Position numbers and translations under genes: made by a program | Notes under the pieces: generated by a model | The model's input: only the letters and a program-made list of their open reading frames with translations | Told to the model about the DNA's origin: nothing | The model's database searches: none | Shown here: positions 17,956 to 26,003 of the stretch, in pieces | How positions within the stretch are numbered: position 1 is the first letter of the stretch | How the letters are laid out: every line of letters begins with the position of its first letter | Source: Bacteroidota bacterium | Lineage (GTDB): Bacteria > Bacteroidota > Bacteroidia > Sphingobacteriales > Sphingobacteriaceae | DNA length: 64,000 bases | Reading direction: 5' to 3' | Assembly: GCA_023450085.1 (NCBI GenBank) | Contig: JAEXHI010000034.1 | Location: 1-64,000 of the forward strand

Positions 17956-19143
17956 ATGACACAAGTTTTCCACACCAAGAGCAAGGTAATTATCACCTGT
18001 AATAAAAGACTATCGTCTTATCTCCAAACAGAAGTAGAAGAACTAGGCTACACTATCGAAAGAGCCTTCCCTACTGGCGTAGAGCTTAACATTACCCTCA
18101 CCGAGTGCATAAAACTTAACCTTAACCTACGTTGTGCTAGTCAAATTTTATATAGCTTAAAAAACTTTAAGGCAAAAGACCCAGATGAGCTTTACCAAAC
18201 CTTAGCAGATATTGCCTGGGAAGAACTCATTGATTTTTCGGGCTATTTCTCAGTGACCTCAAATGTTGACAATCTTCATATTACGACCCCACTTTTTGCA
18301 AACCTAAAAGTGAAGGATGCCATTGTTGACCGTATTAAAGCTAAAAAGGGTATTCGTCCAAATAGCGGCTCTGATGCGAACAAAGCAGTGGTGCACTTAT
18401 ACTGGAAAGATGCAGATGCTACCATATTTCTTGACACCAGCGGAGAAACATTGAGTAAACACGGTTATCGGAAAATCCCTGGGAAAGCGCCAATGTTGGA
18501 AGCTTTAGCTACCAGTGTAATCATGGCAACCAAATGGGACAGAAAATCGCCTTTTGTTAACCCTATGTGCGGTTCAGGCACGCTAGCGATCGAAGCTGCC
18601 TTATTAGCCACCAACCGTCGTCCAGGTTTATATAGGATGAACTATGGTTTTATGCACATTATGGGTTACGATGAAGAAGTGTTTTTTCAGGAGAGACGGA
18701 ATTTAAAAGATCAAGTAATTAAAAATATAGACCTACAGATTATTGCTTCTGACCTTTCGCCAGACGCTGTTGACGTAAGCAGGAAAAATGCAAAAACTGC
18801 AGGTGTTGATCAATTGATTCAATTTGAGGTGGGAGATTTTGCAGAAACAAACGTACCTGAAGGCCAAAAAGGAGTAGTTGTTTTTAACCCTGAATATGGC
18901 GAAAGATTAGGTACTCACAGTAAATTGGAACTCACCTACAAACGTATGGGCGATTTCATGAAAACTAACTGTAAAGGTTACCATGGCTATATTTTTACAG
19001 GAAACCCTGATTTAGCCAAAAAAATAGGCTTAAAGGCTGATAAAAAGATAGAGTTTTACAATGGAAAACTAGATTGTAGAATGCTGGAATATGAGCTTTA
19101 CGATGGCAGTAGACGACCAGAAAATGAGCGTCCGAACCGATAA
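17956..19143 (+). CDS. THUMP-domain class I SAM-dependent RNA methyltransferase (RlmL N-terminal-type)
   Basis: About 395 residues, probably an N2-guanine methyltransferase of 23S rRNA. The N-terminal THUMP region spans about 45-155. The UPF0020/Rossmann domain follows with FVNPMCGSGTLAIEAALLA (SAM motif) and NPEYGERLG, the NPPY-type catalytic motif in a variant form. I chose ATG 17956 (MTQVFHTKSKVIITC). The upstream extension to 17842 is hydrophobic nonsense overlapping the divergent DUF3127 gene. It lacks the second (RlmK) half found in E. coli RlmKL. Confidence 0.85.
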   Translation: MTQVFHTKSKVIITCNKRLSSYLQTEVEELGYTIERAFPTGVELNITLTECIKLNLNLRCASQILYSLKNFKAKDPDELYQTLADIAWEELIDFSGYFSVTSNVDNLHITTPLFANLKVKDAIVDRIKAKKGIRPNSGSDANKAVVHLYWKDADATIFLDTSGETLSKHGYRKIPGKAPMLEALATSVIMATKWDRKSPFVNPMCGSGTLAIEAALLATNRRPGLYRMNYGFMHIMGYDEEVFFQERRNLKDQVIKNIDLQIIASDLSPDAVDVSRKNAKTAGVDQLIQFEVGDFAETNVPEGQKGVVVFNPEYGERLGTHSKLELTYKRMGDFMKTNCKGYHGYIFTGNPDLAKKIGLKADKKIEFYNGKLDCRMLEYELYDGSRRPENERPNR

Positions 19144-19254
19144 AAAAACACTATTTTTCGATACTCAAAAAAGTTGTAAACAGATGATTACTAGGTATTA
19201 AACTTGCAAATTGTAAAATATTTGTATAGTTTTACCAAACTAACTATCTGCCCC

Positions 19255-19491
19255 ATGATTGAAAAATACAAAAAAGAGATGCACCGCATCGCTAAAAGAA
19301 TCAGAAAAGTTCGCGAGTATAAGAAAATTTCGCAACAGGACTTAGCTTCCAAAATTGGAATTTCCCAAAATGCTTATAGCAAAATTGAATTGGGTTACAG
19401 CAAAATCAGCCTTGATCGACTTTTCCTCATCGCCAAACTGCTTGACGTAGACACCTTAGAGTTATTAGCCTCAAAGCGCACTGCCTATTAG
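19255..19491 (+). CDS. Small XRE-family helix-turn-helix regulator
   Basis: 78 residues, almost only a Cro/CI-type helix-turn-helix (ISQQDLASKIGISQNAYSKI) followed by a short helix. The ATG at 19255 is chosen over a TTG at 19204 because the upstream segment crosses the likely promoter region. It stands alone between the methyltransferase and the HD hydrolase, with its own terminator. There is no toxin partner or prophage nearby. Its target is unknown. Confidence 0.85.
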   Translation: MIEKYKKEMHRIAKRIRKVREYKKISQQDLASKIGISQNAYSKIELGYSKISLDRLFLIAKLLDVDTLELLASKRTAY

Positions 19492-19505
19492 CAATTTGTG
19501 GAACC

Positions 19506-19555
19506 AAAAAGAAATGCTCAAAGTTAGCTACAACATTGAGCATTTCTTTTTATTT
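19506..19555 (+). terminator. Terminator after the XRE regulator
   Basis: Sixteen-base arms AAAAAGAAATGCTCAA (19506-19521) and TTGAGCATTTCTTTTT (19536-19551) are exact complements around a 14-nt loop, with T's continuing afterwards. Confidence 0.88.
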
Positions 19556-19639
19556 AGCAGTCAGTCTATTATCTTTATGTGATTTTTTTTCACAAGCCTA
19601 AGTTCAAGAAGCTAAAAGCTAACCCTTACTTTAGCGCCC

Positions 19640-20287
19640 ATGCAACAGATTTTAGACCTTACCATCAACTTTGTAAAAGCCACCCTTGCCGATGCTGAAG
19701 CTGGCCACGACTGGTTCCATATCGAACGTGTTTATAAAACGGCAAAGCACATCAACAGCATTGAGAAAGCAGATGAATTAACCGTAGCCTTGGCTGCCCT
19801 TCTACATGACATTGCCGACAGCAAATTTAATGGCGGCGACGAAGAGATTGGCCCTCAAAAAGCAGGTGATTTCTTAGCGAGTATTGGCCTTGACCCCAAA
19901 ATTATCGAGGAAGTAAAGCTGATTATCAAAAACCTTTCTTTTAAAGCCAGCTTTGGTGAAATTTCATACTTCTCTAAAGAATTAGATGTGGTACAAGATG
20001 CTGATAGGCTAGATGCCATTGGTGCCATTGGTATAGCCAGAGCGTTTACTTATGGAGGTTTTAAAAATAGGGTATTGTACAATCCCGAAATCAAACCTAA
20101 CCTGCAAATGAACAAAGAGCAGTACAAAAATACCACCTCTCCTACCATCAACCATTTTTACGAAAAACTCCTTTTACTAAAAGACTTGATGAAGACAGAA
20201 ACGGGCAAAACGATGGCGGAACAAAGACATCAATTTATGATCACCTACTTAGAGCAGTTCTATTCGGAGTGGGAAGGTAAAAAATAA
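19640..20287 (+). CDS. HD-domain metal-dependent phosphohydrolase
   Basis: 215 residues of the YedJ/PF01966-like HD family. Metal-binding residues are visible in DWFHIERV, the HD pair in ALLHDIADS, and the distal Asp in VVQDADRLDAIGAIGIARAF. The family includes nucleotide phosphohydrolases, but the substrate here cannot be named. A near-consensus -7 element (TACTTTAG, 19628-19635) ends 4 bp before the ATG, implying a very short or absent 5' leader. The radical-SAM gene starts 48 bp downstream but has its own promoter. Confidence 0.85.
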   Translation: MQQILDLTINFVKATLADAEAGHDWFHIERVYKTAKHINSIEKADELTVALAALLHDIADSKFNGGDEEIGPQKAGDFLASIGLDPKIIEEVKLIIKNLSFKASFGEISYFSKELDVVQDADRLDAIGAIGIARAFTYGGFKNRVLYNPEIKPNLQMNKEQYKNTTSPTINHFYEKLLLLKDLMKTETGKTMAEQRHQFMITYLEQFYSEWEGKK

Positions 20288-20295
20288 CTAAAAAT

Positions 20296-20334
20296 ATTAG
20301 CTATTTTACTATATTTGTTAGCAAAATAGCTGAT
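20296..20334 (+). promoter_or_regulatory. Promoter flanked by an inverted repeat (candidate operator of the radical-SAM cassette)
   Basis: TATATTTG at 20310-20317 is a perfect TAnnTTTG -7 element. It lies between inverted repeat arms ATTAGCTATTTT (20296-20307) and AAAATAGCTGAT (20323-20334), complementary at 11 of 12 positions. The ATG follows at 20336. A dimeric repressor bound here would cover the promoter and start site, so the cassette is probably inducible. The regulator is not identified. Confidence 0.55.
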
Positions 20335-20335
20335 T

Positions 20336-21592
20336 ATGTCTGAAAGGTTAATTCAAAAACTCAATATACTGGCCGATGCCGCAAAATACGATGTATCTTG
20401 TTCATCAAGCGGTAGCGACCGAAAAAACACGAATAAAGGCCTTGGCAATGGACACCAATCGGGCATTTGCCATACTTATACCGAAGATGGCCGCTGCGTA
20501 TCTCTATTAAAAATACTCCTTACCAATCATTGTATATTCGATTGTGCCTACTGCGTTTCAAGGCGCAGCAATGATATTGAACGGGCTGCTTTTACAGTTG
20601 ATGAAGTTGTGGAACTGACCATGAATTTCTATCGAAGGAACTACATTGAAGGCCTGTTTTTAAGTTCCGGAATTTTTAAGAATGCTGATTTCACCATGGA
20701 GCGACTGCTGAGGGTTGTGAAAAAATTAAGGCTCAAAGAAAACTACAATGGCTACATCCACCTAAAAACTATTCCAGGGGCTAGTGACGAATTAATTACA
20801 GAGGCAGGGCTTTATGTAGATCGGATGAGCATTAACTTGGAGATGCCTACTGAGGTAGGTTTAAAACTTTTGGCACCCGAAAAAAGCCACCAAGACGTCA
20901 TCAAACCTTTAGGTTTTGTCAAAAACCAAATTGTACAGTTTAAAGAGGAAAAGAAGCTGATCAAAAGCGTTCCCAAATTTGTACCTGCTGGACAAAGTAC
21001 TCAGATGGTAGTAGGTGCCACGCCAGAAACCGACAAGGATATTATGTACACCGCAGCTAATTTCTACAAAAACTTTTCTTTAAAACGGGTCTATTATTCT
21101 GGTTATATTCCTATTAGCAATGATAGCAGAATGCCAATTTTAGGTTCGCAACCTCCACTTTTACGTGAAAATAGGTTATATCAAACAGATTGGTTAATGC
21201 GCTTCTACGGATTTGATGTGAAAGAATTGCTTAATGATAATAATCCACATTTAGATACCGACATTGATCCTAAATTAAGCTGGGCGCTGCGCAACATGCA
21301 CTTATTCCCTATCGACATCAACACCGCCGACTATCAGATGATTTTACGCATTCCAGGAATCGGTGTAGGTTCTGCACAAAAAATTATACAGGCCCGCAAA
21401 TTTGGAAGACTTTATATTCATCAGTTGAAAAAAATAGGCATTGCTTACAACAGGGCTAAACATTTTATTACTTGCGCCGACACTCCATTTCAATTGAAGG
21501 ATTTTCAGTCGCACCAAATCAAGGGATTTATTTTAGCCGAAAGCCATAGTAAATATTTAAAGACGCCGAATGAGCAGCTATTGCTTTTTTAA
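20336..21592 (+). CDS. Putative DNA modification/repair radical SAM protein (TIGR03916 type)
   Basis: 418 residues. The radical SAM [4Fe-4S] motif C66-x3-C70-x2-C73 (NHCIFDCAYC) is intact. The N-terminus carries extra cysteines at about 22, 45 and 54. The C-terminus contains a helix-hairpin-helix (ILRIPGIGVGSAQKIIQARKFG), a DNA-binding element. The family is known to pair with TIGR03915-type proteins, sometimes fused to a uracil-DNA-glycosylase-like domain; that partner is encoded next. The reaction is undescribed as far as I know; DNA lesion repair or base modification is the family-level hypothesis. Confidence 0.88.
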   Translation: MSERLIQKLNILADAAKYDVSCSSSGSDRKNTNKGLGNGHQSGICHTYTEDGRCVSLLKILLTNHCIFDCAYCVSRRSNDIERAAFTVDEVVELTMNFYRRNYIEGLFLSSGIFKNADFTMERLLRVVKKLRLKENYNGYIHLKTIPGASDELITEAGLYVDRMSINLEMPTEVGLKLLAPEKSHQDVIKPLGFVKNQIVQFKEEKKLIKSVPKFVPAGQSTQMVVGATPETDKDIMYTAANFYKNFSLKRVYYSGYIPISNDSRMPILGSQPPLLRENRLYQTDWLMRFYGFDVKELLNDNNPHLDTDIDPKLSWALRNMHLFPIDINTADYQMILRIPGIGVGSAQKIIQARKFGRLYIHQLKKIGIAYNRAKHFITCADTPFQLKDFQSHQIKGFILAESHSKYLKTPNEQLLLF

Positions 21593-21906
21593 TGATGATC
21601 AGCATTAAGTTTTTAGGCCGGCCCCGCTTTATTACCACCTTAGACATTTAAGAACATTTTAGTTTTTGACTGTTCTTGAATGAACTTAGGTGCCTTAGAT
21701 GGTTTATAATATTGTTTACAACGATGACCTACATTTCCCAAATTCCAGAATGCTTTAAATTTTAACATTAAGGAATAAAGGAACATTAAGTTTTTCGGTC
21801 TACCCTGTGCTTTATTACCACCTCAGACATTTAAGAACATTTTAGTTTTTGACTGTTCTTGAATGAACTTAGGCGTCTTAGATGATTTATAATACTGTTT
21901 ACAACT
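21593..21906. other. 314-bp gap between the cassette genes, filled by a repeat pair
   Basis: Almost the entire gap is made of the two diverged direct-repeat copies listed separately, joined by an AT-rich spacer with the phrase AACATTAAGGAATAAAGGAA. No other gene or terminator is evident. Confidence 0.7.
21604..21736 (+). repeat. Direct repeat copy 1 (hairpin-containing)
   Basis: About 133 bp, strongly similar to copy 2 at 21785-21919 with an offset of 181-183 bp. Both contain an imperfect hairpin whose arms run CACCTTAGACATTTAAGAAC and GTTCTTGAATGAACTTAGGT. The end of this copy reads ATGACCTACATTTCC, resembling the start of the downstream gene, so it may be a duplicated 5' leader or a dispersed intergenic repeat. 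Confidence 0.85.
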
Positions 21907-21919
21907 ATGATATACATTT
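21785..21919 (+). repeat. Direct repeat copy 2, overlapping the start of the TIGR03915-type gene
   Basis: Second copy of the 21604-21736 repeat. Homology runs through the ATG at 21907 into the first four codons of the downstream gene. The hairpin lies about 25-80 bp upstream of the start codon and could affect translation or transcript stability. Confidence 0.85.
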
Positions 21920-22662
21920 TCGATGGAACTTTAGAAGGCTTGCTCACTGCGGTTTTTGAGTGGTTTGAGAGAAAACCTGGACCAACAATACTGAAATCAA
22001 AGGCAGTCTACCAACCTGATGCTTTTACACCCAGCTTTGAGGTATTAAACGATAGAGAAAAAGCAGACCGAGTTTGGAAAGGCTTAGCAAAAAAAATGGA
22101 TAGAACTTGGATGCGCAGAGTTTATTGCACCTATCTCTCCGAGATCCCCGAAATATACGACGACCTTTTTCAATTCATCATCTATATTTTTCAAAGTCCT
22201 AACGGTGCTGAACAAAATTATGGGCATCCACAAGTATTAAGCATTACACAAACTGCCAGAAAAGTAGAACGAGAAAAACACAGGATGGAGGCTTTTATTC
22301 GTTTCCAAAAAACTGCCGATGGAATGTTTTATTGCGGCATAGATCCCGACTTTAACGTGATTCCTTTATTGATCAATCATTTCAAAAACCGCTACGCCGA
22401 CCAACAATGGATCATTTACGACCTCAAAAGACGTTATGGCATTTTTTACGACCTAAAAACGGTAGAAGAAATTGAAATGGATATAGACATTAACTTGCTC
22501 AAAAAAACGAACCAAAATCTACTAGATGAAAAAGAAAACCTATACGCAGACCTATGGAAAAACTATTTTAAGAGCACAAACATTGTGGCAAGAAAAAACA
22601 CCAAACTGCATACCCAGCATGTACCCAAACGCTACTGGAAATATCTGACAGAAAAATTATAG
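21907..22662 (+). CDS. Probable DNA metabolism protein, TIGR03915 type
   Basis: 251 residues beginning MIYIFDGTLEGLLTAVFEWF, the characteristic start of this family. Members are the obligate partners of the TIGR03916 radical SAM protein. Here the stand-alone form is seen: there is no C-terminal uracil-DNA-glycosylase-like extension. No recognised catalytic motif is visible; the C-terminal half is basic (TKLHTQHVPKRYWKYL) and could bind nucleic acid. It lies 314 bp behind the radical-SAM gene on the same strand, separated by a repeat pair. The function is undescribed. Confidence 0.85.
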   Translation: MIYIFDGTLEGLLTAVFEWFERKPGPTILKSKAVYQPDAFTPSFEVLNDREKADRVWKGLAKKMDRTWMRRVYCTYLSEIPEIYDDLFQFIIYIFQSPNGAEQNYGHPQVLSITQTARKVEREKHRMEAFIRFQKTADGMFYCGIDPDFNVIPLLINHFKNRYADQQWIIYDLKRRYGIFYDLKTVEEIEMDIDINLLKKTNQNLLDEKENLYADLWKNYFKSTNIVARKNTKLHTQHVPKRYWKYLTEKL

Positions 22663-22670
22663 CTAGGGTG

Positions 22671-22704
22671 TTAACATTATCTTAACTTATTAGCTGTAAT
22701 TTAG
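22671..22704 (+). promoter_or_regulatory. Pho-box-like direct repeat and -7 element before the PhoR-like kinase
   Basis: TTAACAT (22671-22677) and TTAACTT (22682-22688) form an 11-bp-spaced direct repeat, followed after 8 bp by TAATTTAG (22697-22704), a 7-of-8 match to TAnnTTTG. The same arrangement with identical spacing precedes the DUF47/PiT operon at 23944-23977. It resembles PhoB-type activation, where the box replaces the -33 element. Confidence 0.55.
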
Positions 22705-22708
22705 CAAT

Positions 22709-22801
22709 ATGAAACCGAGGTACGGCACTCATTTAATCAAAAAGAATTACGCCACACCGAGCGCTCATCAAACATCGAAAAACAAAAAAAGAAATAGATG
22801 A
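22709..22801 (+). CDS. Possible 30-residue basic leader peptide upstream of the kinase
   Basis: An ATG lies 4 bp after the candidate -7 element, so the transcript could be leaderless for this frame. The frame runs 30 codons and its TGA overlaps the kinase ATG in an ATGA junction, a classic coupling arrangement. The peptide starts MKPRYGTHLIKKNY and ends SKNKKRNR; about a third of its residues are Lys, Arg or His. Chance openness over 30 codons is not negligible (roughly one in eight in AT-rich DNA), so this is a hypothesis. The function is unknown. Confidence 0.35.
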   Translation: MKPRYGTHLIKKNYATPSAHQTSKNKKRNR

Positions 22802-23850
22802 AATTTAGTGTACTGGTTTTAATTACAGCATTGGCTGTGGGCTTATCTATTGGCTTGGTGAACTACCATTTTCAGGGGAGCTGGTACTACTTGCTGATTT
22901 CGTTCGGAATTTCGTTCGGAACCAGTTTTTTGGTATTTTACTATTTACTCGAAAAATATATCTACAGTAAAATCAAGCTCATTTACAAACTGATCCACAA
23001 CCTTAAGCTTGGAAAAGATTTGAAAGAAGCACTTGGCGAATATGTGAGTTCAGACCCTATTAATGATGTACAACAAGAAGTAGAAGAATGGGCCGGCGCC
23101 AAAAAGAAAGAAATTGAACTGTTAAAAAAACAAGAACGATTCAGAAGAGAATTTTTGTCCAATGTGTCACATGAATTTAAAACACCTTTGTTTGCGATTC
23201 AAGGTTATATAGAAACGCTCCAAGACTGTATTTCTGATGACCCAGAGATGGCCATGAAATTTTTAAAGAAAGCTGAAAACAACATTGAGCGTTTAAGCTA
23301 TTTAATTAAAGATTTGGACTCAATCTCAAAATTAGAGACGGGAGAAATCCCAATTAACTATGTTCGTTTCGACATTGTTCCTTTAATTAAGGAAGTACTT
23401 GACATTTTAGAAGACAAAGCTGCCGACAACAAAACCAAATTCATCTTTAAAGACAAATACACCAATCCTACGATGGTTTATGCCGATAGAGAGAAAATTA
23501 GACAGGTGTTAATTAACCTTATCCAGAATTCCATTAAATATGGTAAAGAAAATGGTTCTACTTCGATTAAAATCTTTGAACTTCACGACCAATATCTGAT
23601 AGAAGTAACCGACGACGGAATGGGAATCGAAGAGAAACACCTCCCTCGCTTATTTGAACGTTTTTACAGGATAGATTCTCACCGTTCGAGAAAAGAAGGT
23701 GGAACCGGCTTAGGCTTGGCTATTGTAAAACACATCTTGGAAGCACATCAACAAACCATTTCGGTACGCAGTACGCCAAGCATTGGGACCACTTTTGCCT
23801 TCACGCTTCAAAAAAACAACGAACCTTTGTTGAACTACGGTAAAAAATAA
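22798..23850 (+). CDS. PhoR-like sensor histidine kinase
   Basis: 350 residues. Two closely spaced N-terminal TM helices (about 5-23 and 27-47) leave almost no periplasmic loop, as in PhoR-type kinases that sense through the transport machinery. HisKA carries His125 (SNVSHEFKTPLFAIQGY); the HATPase domain has NLIQNSIKYG and GGTGLGLAIVKH. No response regulator is adjacent; the partner must be elsewhere. Genes for a DUF47 regulator and a PiT phosphate transporter follow, and the Pho-box-like element is shared, so phosphate sensing is the best inference. Confidence 0.85.
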   Translation: MKFSVLVLITALAVGLSIGLVNYHFQGSWYYLLISFGISFGTSFLVFYYLLEKYIYSKIKLIYKLIHNLKLGKDLKEALGEYVSSDPINDVQQEVEEWAGAKKKEIELLKKQERFRREFLSNVSHEFKTPLFAIQGYIETLQDCISDDPEMAMKFLKKAENNIERLSYLIKDLDSISKLETGEIPINYVRFDIVPLIKEVLDILEDKAADNKTKFIFKDKYTNPTMVYADREKIRQVLINLIQNSIKYGKENGSTSIKIFELHDQYLIEVTDDGMGIEEKHLPRLFERFYRIDSHRSRKEGGTGLGLAIVKHILEAHQQTISVRSTPSIGTTFAFTLQKNNEPLLNYGKK

Positions 23851-23943
23851 TGCTACGCATTTCCTTATTTAAGTTTAATGGAGGCCATTTTGTTAGGCTA
23901 CAATCCGTTATCACTTAACAATCAAGTAAAATTGTCGCCAAAG

Positions 23944-23977
23944 TTAACATTAACTTAACATTGCGGTTTTACTTTTG
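23944..23977 (+). promoter_or_regulatory. Pho-box-like direct repeat and promoter of the DUF47-PiT operon
   Basis: TTAACAT (23944-23950) and TTAACAT (23955-23961) are identical repeats with 11-bp spacing. A perfect -7 element TACTTTTG (23970-23977) starts 8 bp later. The layout matches the box before the PhoR-like kinase to the base. The ATG at 23997 lies 19 bp downstream. Confidence 0.65.
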
Positions 23978-23996
23978 CATCATATTTAAAATAAGT

Positions 23997-24638
23997 ATGA
24001 GCAATATATTCAGCTTCTTTACCCCTAAAGACAAAAAGTTCCAGCCATTATTTGAACAAGCAGGAAGTAACGTTAGGAAAATTGCAGAAGCACTTTTAGT
24101 AGTAGTAACTACCGACGACATCGAAAAAAGAAAAGAAGCCATTAAAGAGGTTGAGCGTTTAGAGCACGTAGGTGACGACATTACGCACACGATTTTTATT
24201 GAGTTGAGCAAAAACTTTATCACTCCTTTTGATAGAGAAGACATCCACTCATTGGCTAGTGCTATTGACGATATTGCAGATTATATTCACGCGTCAGCAG
24301 GAAACATCGAACTTTACAACGTAACCAATATTGGCGAGCCAATGGTAAAACTTGCGGAGTTATTGGTTGAAATGTGCGGTGACCTTGAAAAAGCGATCAA
24401 AGAATTGAGAAGCTTTAAAAACATCAGGGTAATTGCAGATGCTTGCGTGAGAATCAACAGTGCAGAGAACCAAGCTGATTACACTTGTAACCTTGCCATT
24501 GCCCGTTTGTTTGAGTTTGAAACCAATGCGATAGAATTAATTAAGCAAAAAGAGGTATTACAAACCTTAGAAATTGCGACTGATAAATGTGAAGATGCGG
24601 CCAACGTGCTAGAATCTATCTTGGTTAAAAACGCATAA
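23997..24638 (+). CDS. DUF47 family PhoU-like phosphate transport regulator
   Basis: 213 residues, all-helical, of the DUF47/PhoU-like family that accompanies PiT transporters and is thought to modulate phosphate uptake. Typical segments are FFTPKDKKFQPLFEQAGSNV, ERLEHVGDDITHTIFIELSK and FITPFDREDIHSLASAIDDI. The frame is open from 23961, but that start would fall within the Pho-box and promoter, so ATG 23997 (MSNIFSFFTP) is used. The PiT gene begins 7 bp after the stop, so they form one operon. Confidence 0.92.
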   Translation: MSNIFSFFTPKDKKFQPLFEQAGSNVRKIAEALLVVVTTDDIEKRKEAIKEVERLEHVGDDITHTIFIELSKNFITPFDREDIHSLASAIDDIADYIHASAGNIELYNVTNIGEPMVKLAELLVEMCGDLEKAIKELRSFKNIRVIADACVRINSAENQADYTCNLAIARLFEFETNAIELIKQKEVLQTLEIATDKCEDAANVLESILVKNA

Positions 24639-24645
24639 GACCATT

Positions 24646-25938
24646 ATGACCATACTTCTCTTAATTATTGTTTTAGCGCTCATCTTTGATTACATCAATG
24701 GTTTTCATGATGCTGCTAATGCAATTGCAACCATCGTAGCTACTAAGGTGCTTACACCTTTCCAAGCCGTGGTATGGGCTGCATTTTTTAACTTTTTGGC
24801 CTACTGGGTGTTTGGTTTCGGCGTGGCCGATACTGTTGCAAAAACAGCCAACACCATGGAAATTAACCTCACTGTAATTTTAGCGGGGGTGATTGCGGCT
24901 ATTATTTGGAATCTACTAACCTGGTGGTTCGGTATACCTTCTAGTTCTTCTCACACTTTAATTGGTGGTTTTGCAGGTGCTGCTGTAGCTCATGCGGGCT
25001 TAGATGTAGTAAACTGGTACAAAGAAGGCAAGGCTGGCGAAATGCCAACAGGCGTTTTGGTAATTGTAGGCTTCATTGTATTAGCGCCTCTAATTGGTGC
25101 CATTGTTTCCTACTGTATTTCCGTTTGGCTATTACACTCGGCCAAAAAGAGTATTGGGCCAAAGCTTTTTACGCTTGGTTTGATGATTGCCACCGTTGTT
25201 TTTGTATACTTTCAAATGATTCCTTATGACAAGATTCACAAACCTCGTTTTGAATCTCATTTTTGGAGCATCGTATTTGAATCGCATAACATCAAATGGT
25301 TCTTAGTCGCATTCATTGTACTTACCATTAGCTCGTTCTGTTTAATCTTCAGTTTCTTAAGCCACCACCAATCGACAAAATGGCTTAGAAAAATGCAATT
25401 ATTATCATCTGCAGCCTTCAGTTTAGGTCACGGGGGTAACGATTCGCAAAAAGTAATGGGAATTATTGCCGCAGCGGTATTGGTTTATGTACACCAAAGT
25501 GGTGTTTCTATGAGCAGCATGCCCGACTGGTTACACGTAGTATTGCCTTCTAAAGATGCCAACGGCGAAGAGATTGCAGCACACATGCCAGCATGGATTC
25601 CTCTAGCTTGTTATACGGCCATTTCAGTAGGAACTTTAAGTGGCGGATGGAAAATCGTAAAAACGATGGGTTCTAAAATTACCAAAGTGACCCCATTTGA
25701 AGGAGTAACCGCAGAAACTGCCGGTGCGTTAACACTTTACTTTACTGAGCACTTGAAAATCCCTGTAAGTACCACCCACACCATTACTGGTTCCATCATT
25801 GGTTCTGGTTTAACCAAAGGAACCTCTGCGGTTAAATGGGGAGTTACGGTTAAGCTTGTTTGGGCATGGGTATTAACCATTCCTGTATCAGCAGCTTTGG
25901 CAGCAATCTTATATTACATTTTAGCGTTGTTCATCTAA
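24646..25938 (+). CDS. PiT-family inorganic phosphate transporter
   Basis: 430 residues with about ten TM helices. The duplicated PiT signatures are clear: FDYINGFHDAANAIATIVAT near the N-terminus and FSLGHGGNDSQKVMG in the C-terminal half, plus PSSSSHTLIGG and PVSTTHTITGS. It imports phosphate with a cation. It is second in the operon with the DUF47 regulator and is followed by a strong terminator. The Pho-box-like promoter implies induction by low phosphate. Confidence 0.95.
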   Translation: MTILLLIIVLALIFDYINGFHDAANAIATIVATKVLTPFQAVVWAAFFNFLAYWVFGFGVADTVAKTANTMEINLTVILAGVIAAIIWNLLTWWFGIPSSSSHTLIGGFAGAAVAHAGLDVVNWYKEGKAGEMPTGVLVIVGFIVLAPLIGAIVSYCISVWLLHSAKKSIGPKLFTLGLMIATVVFVYFQMIPYDKIHKPRFESHFWSIVFESHNIKWFLVAFIVLTISSFCLIFSFLSHHQSTKWLRKMQLLSSAAFSLGHGGNDSQKVMGIIAAAVLVYVHQSGVSMSSMPDWLHVVLPSKDANGEEIAAHMPAWIPLACYTAISVGTLSGGWKIVKTMGSKITKVTPFEGVTAETAGALTLYFTEHLKIPVSTTHTITGSIIGSGLTKGTSAVKWGVTVKLVWAWVLTIPVSAALAAILYYILALFI

Positions 25939-25955
25939 CAGGACACAACAACATA

Positions 25956-25990
25956 AAAAAGGCGGCTATTGCATAATAGCCGCCTTTTTC
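25956..25990. terminator. Terminator between PiT and the convergent kinase gene
   Basis: GGCGGCTATT (25961-25970) and AATAGCCGCC (25975-25984) form a perfect stem with loop GCAT, flanked by an A-run on the left and a T-run on the right. It can therefore stop transcription in both directions. Confidence 0.92.
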
Positions 25991-26003
25991 TTTTTTAAAC
26001 TTT

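Noticed and set aside
23961..24638. Longer frame for the DUF47 regulator beginning at 23961
   Set aside because: The extra twelve residues would be coded across the end of the Pho-box-like repeat and the -7 element. The ATG at 23997 gives the normal family N-terminus.
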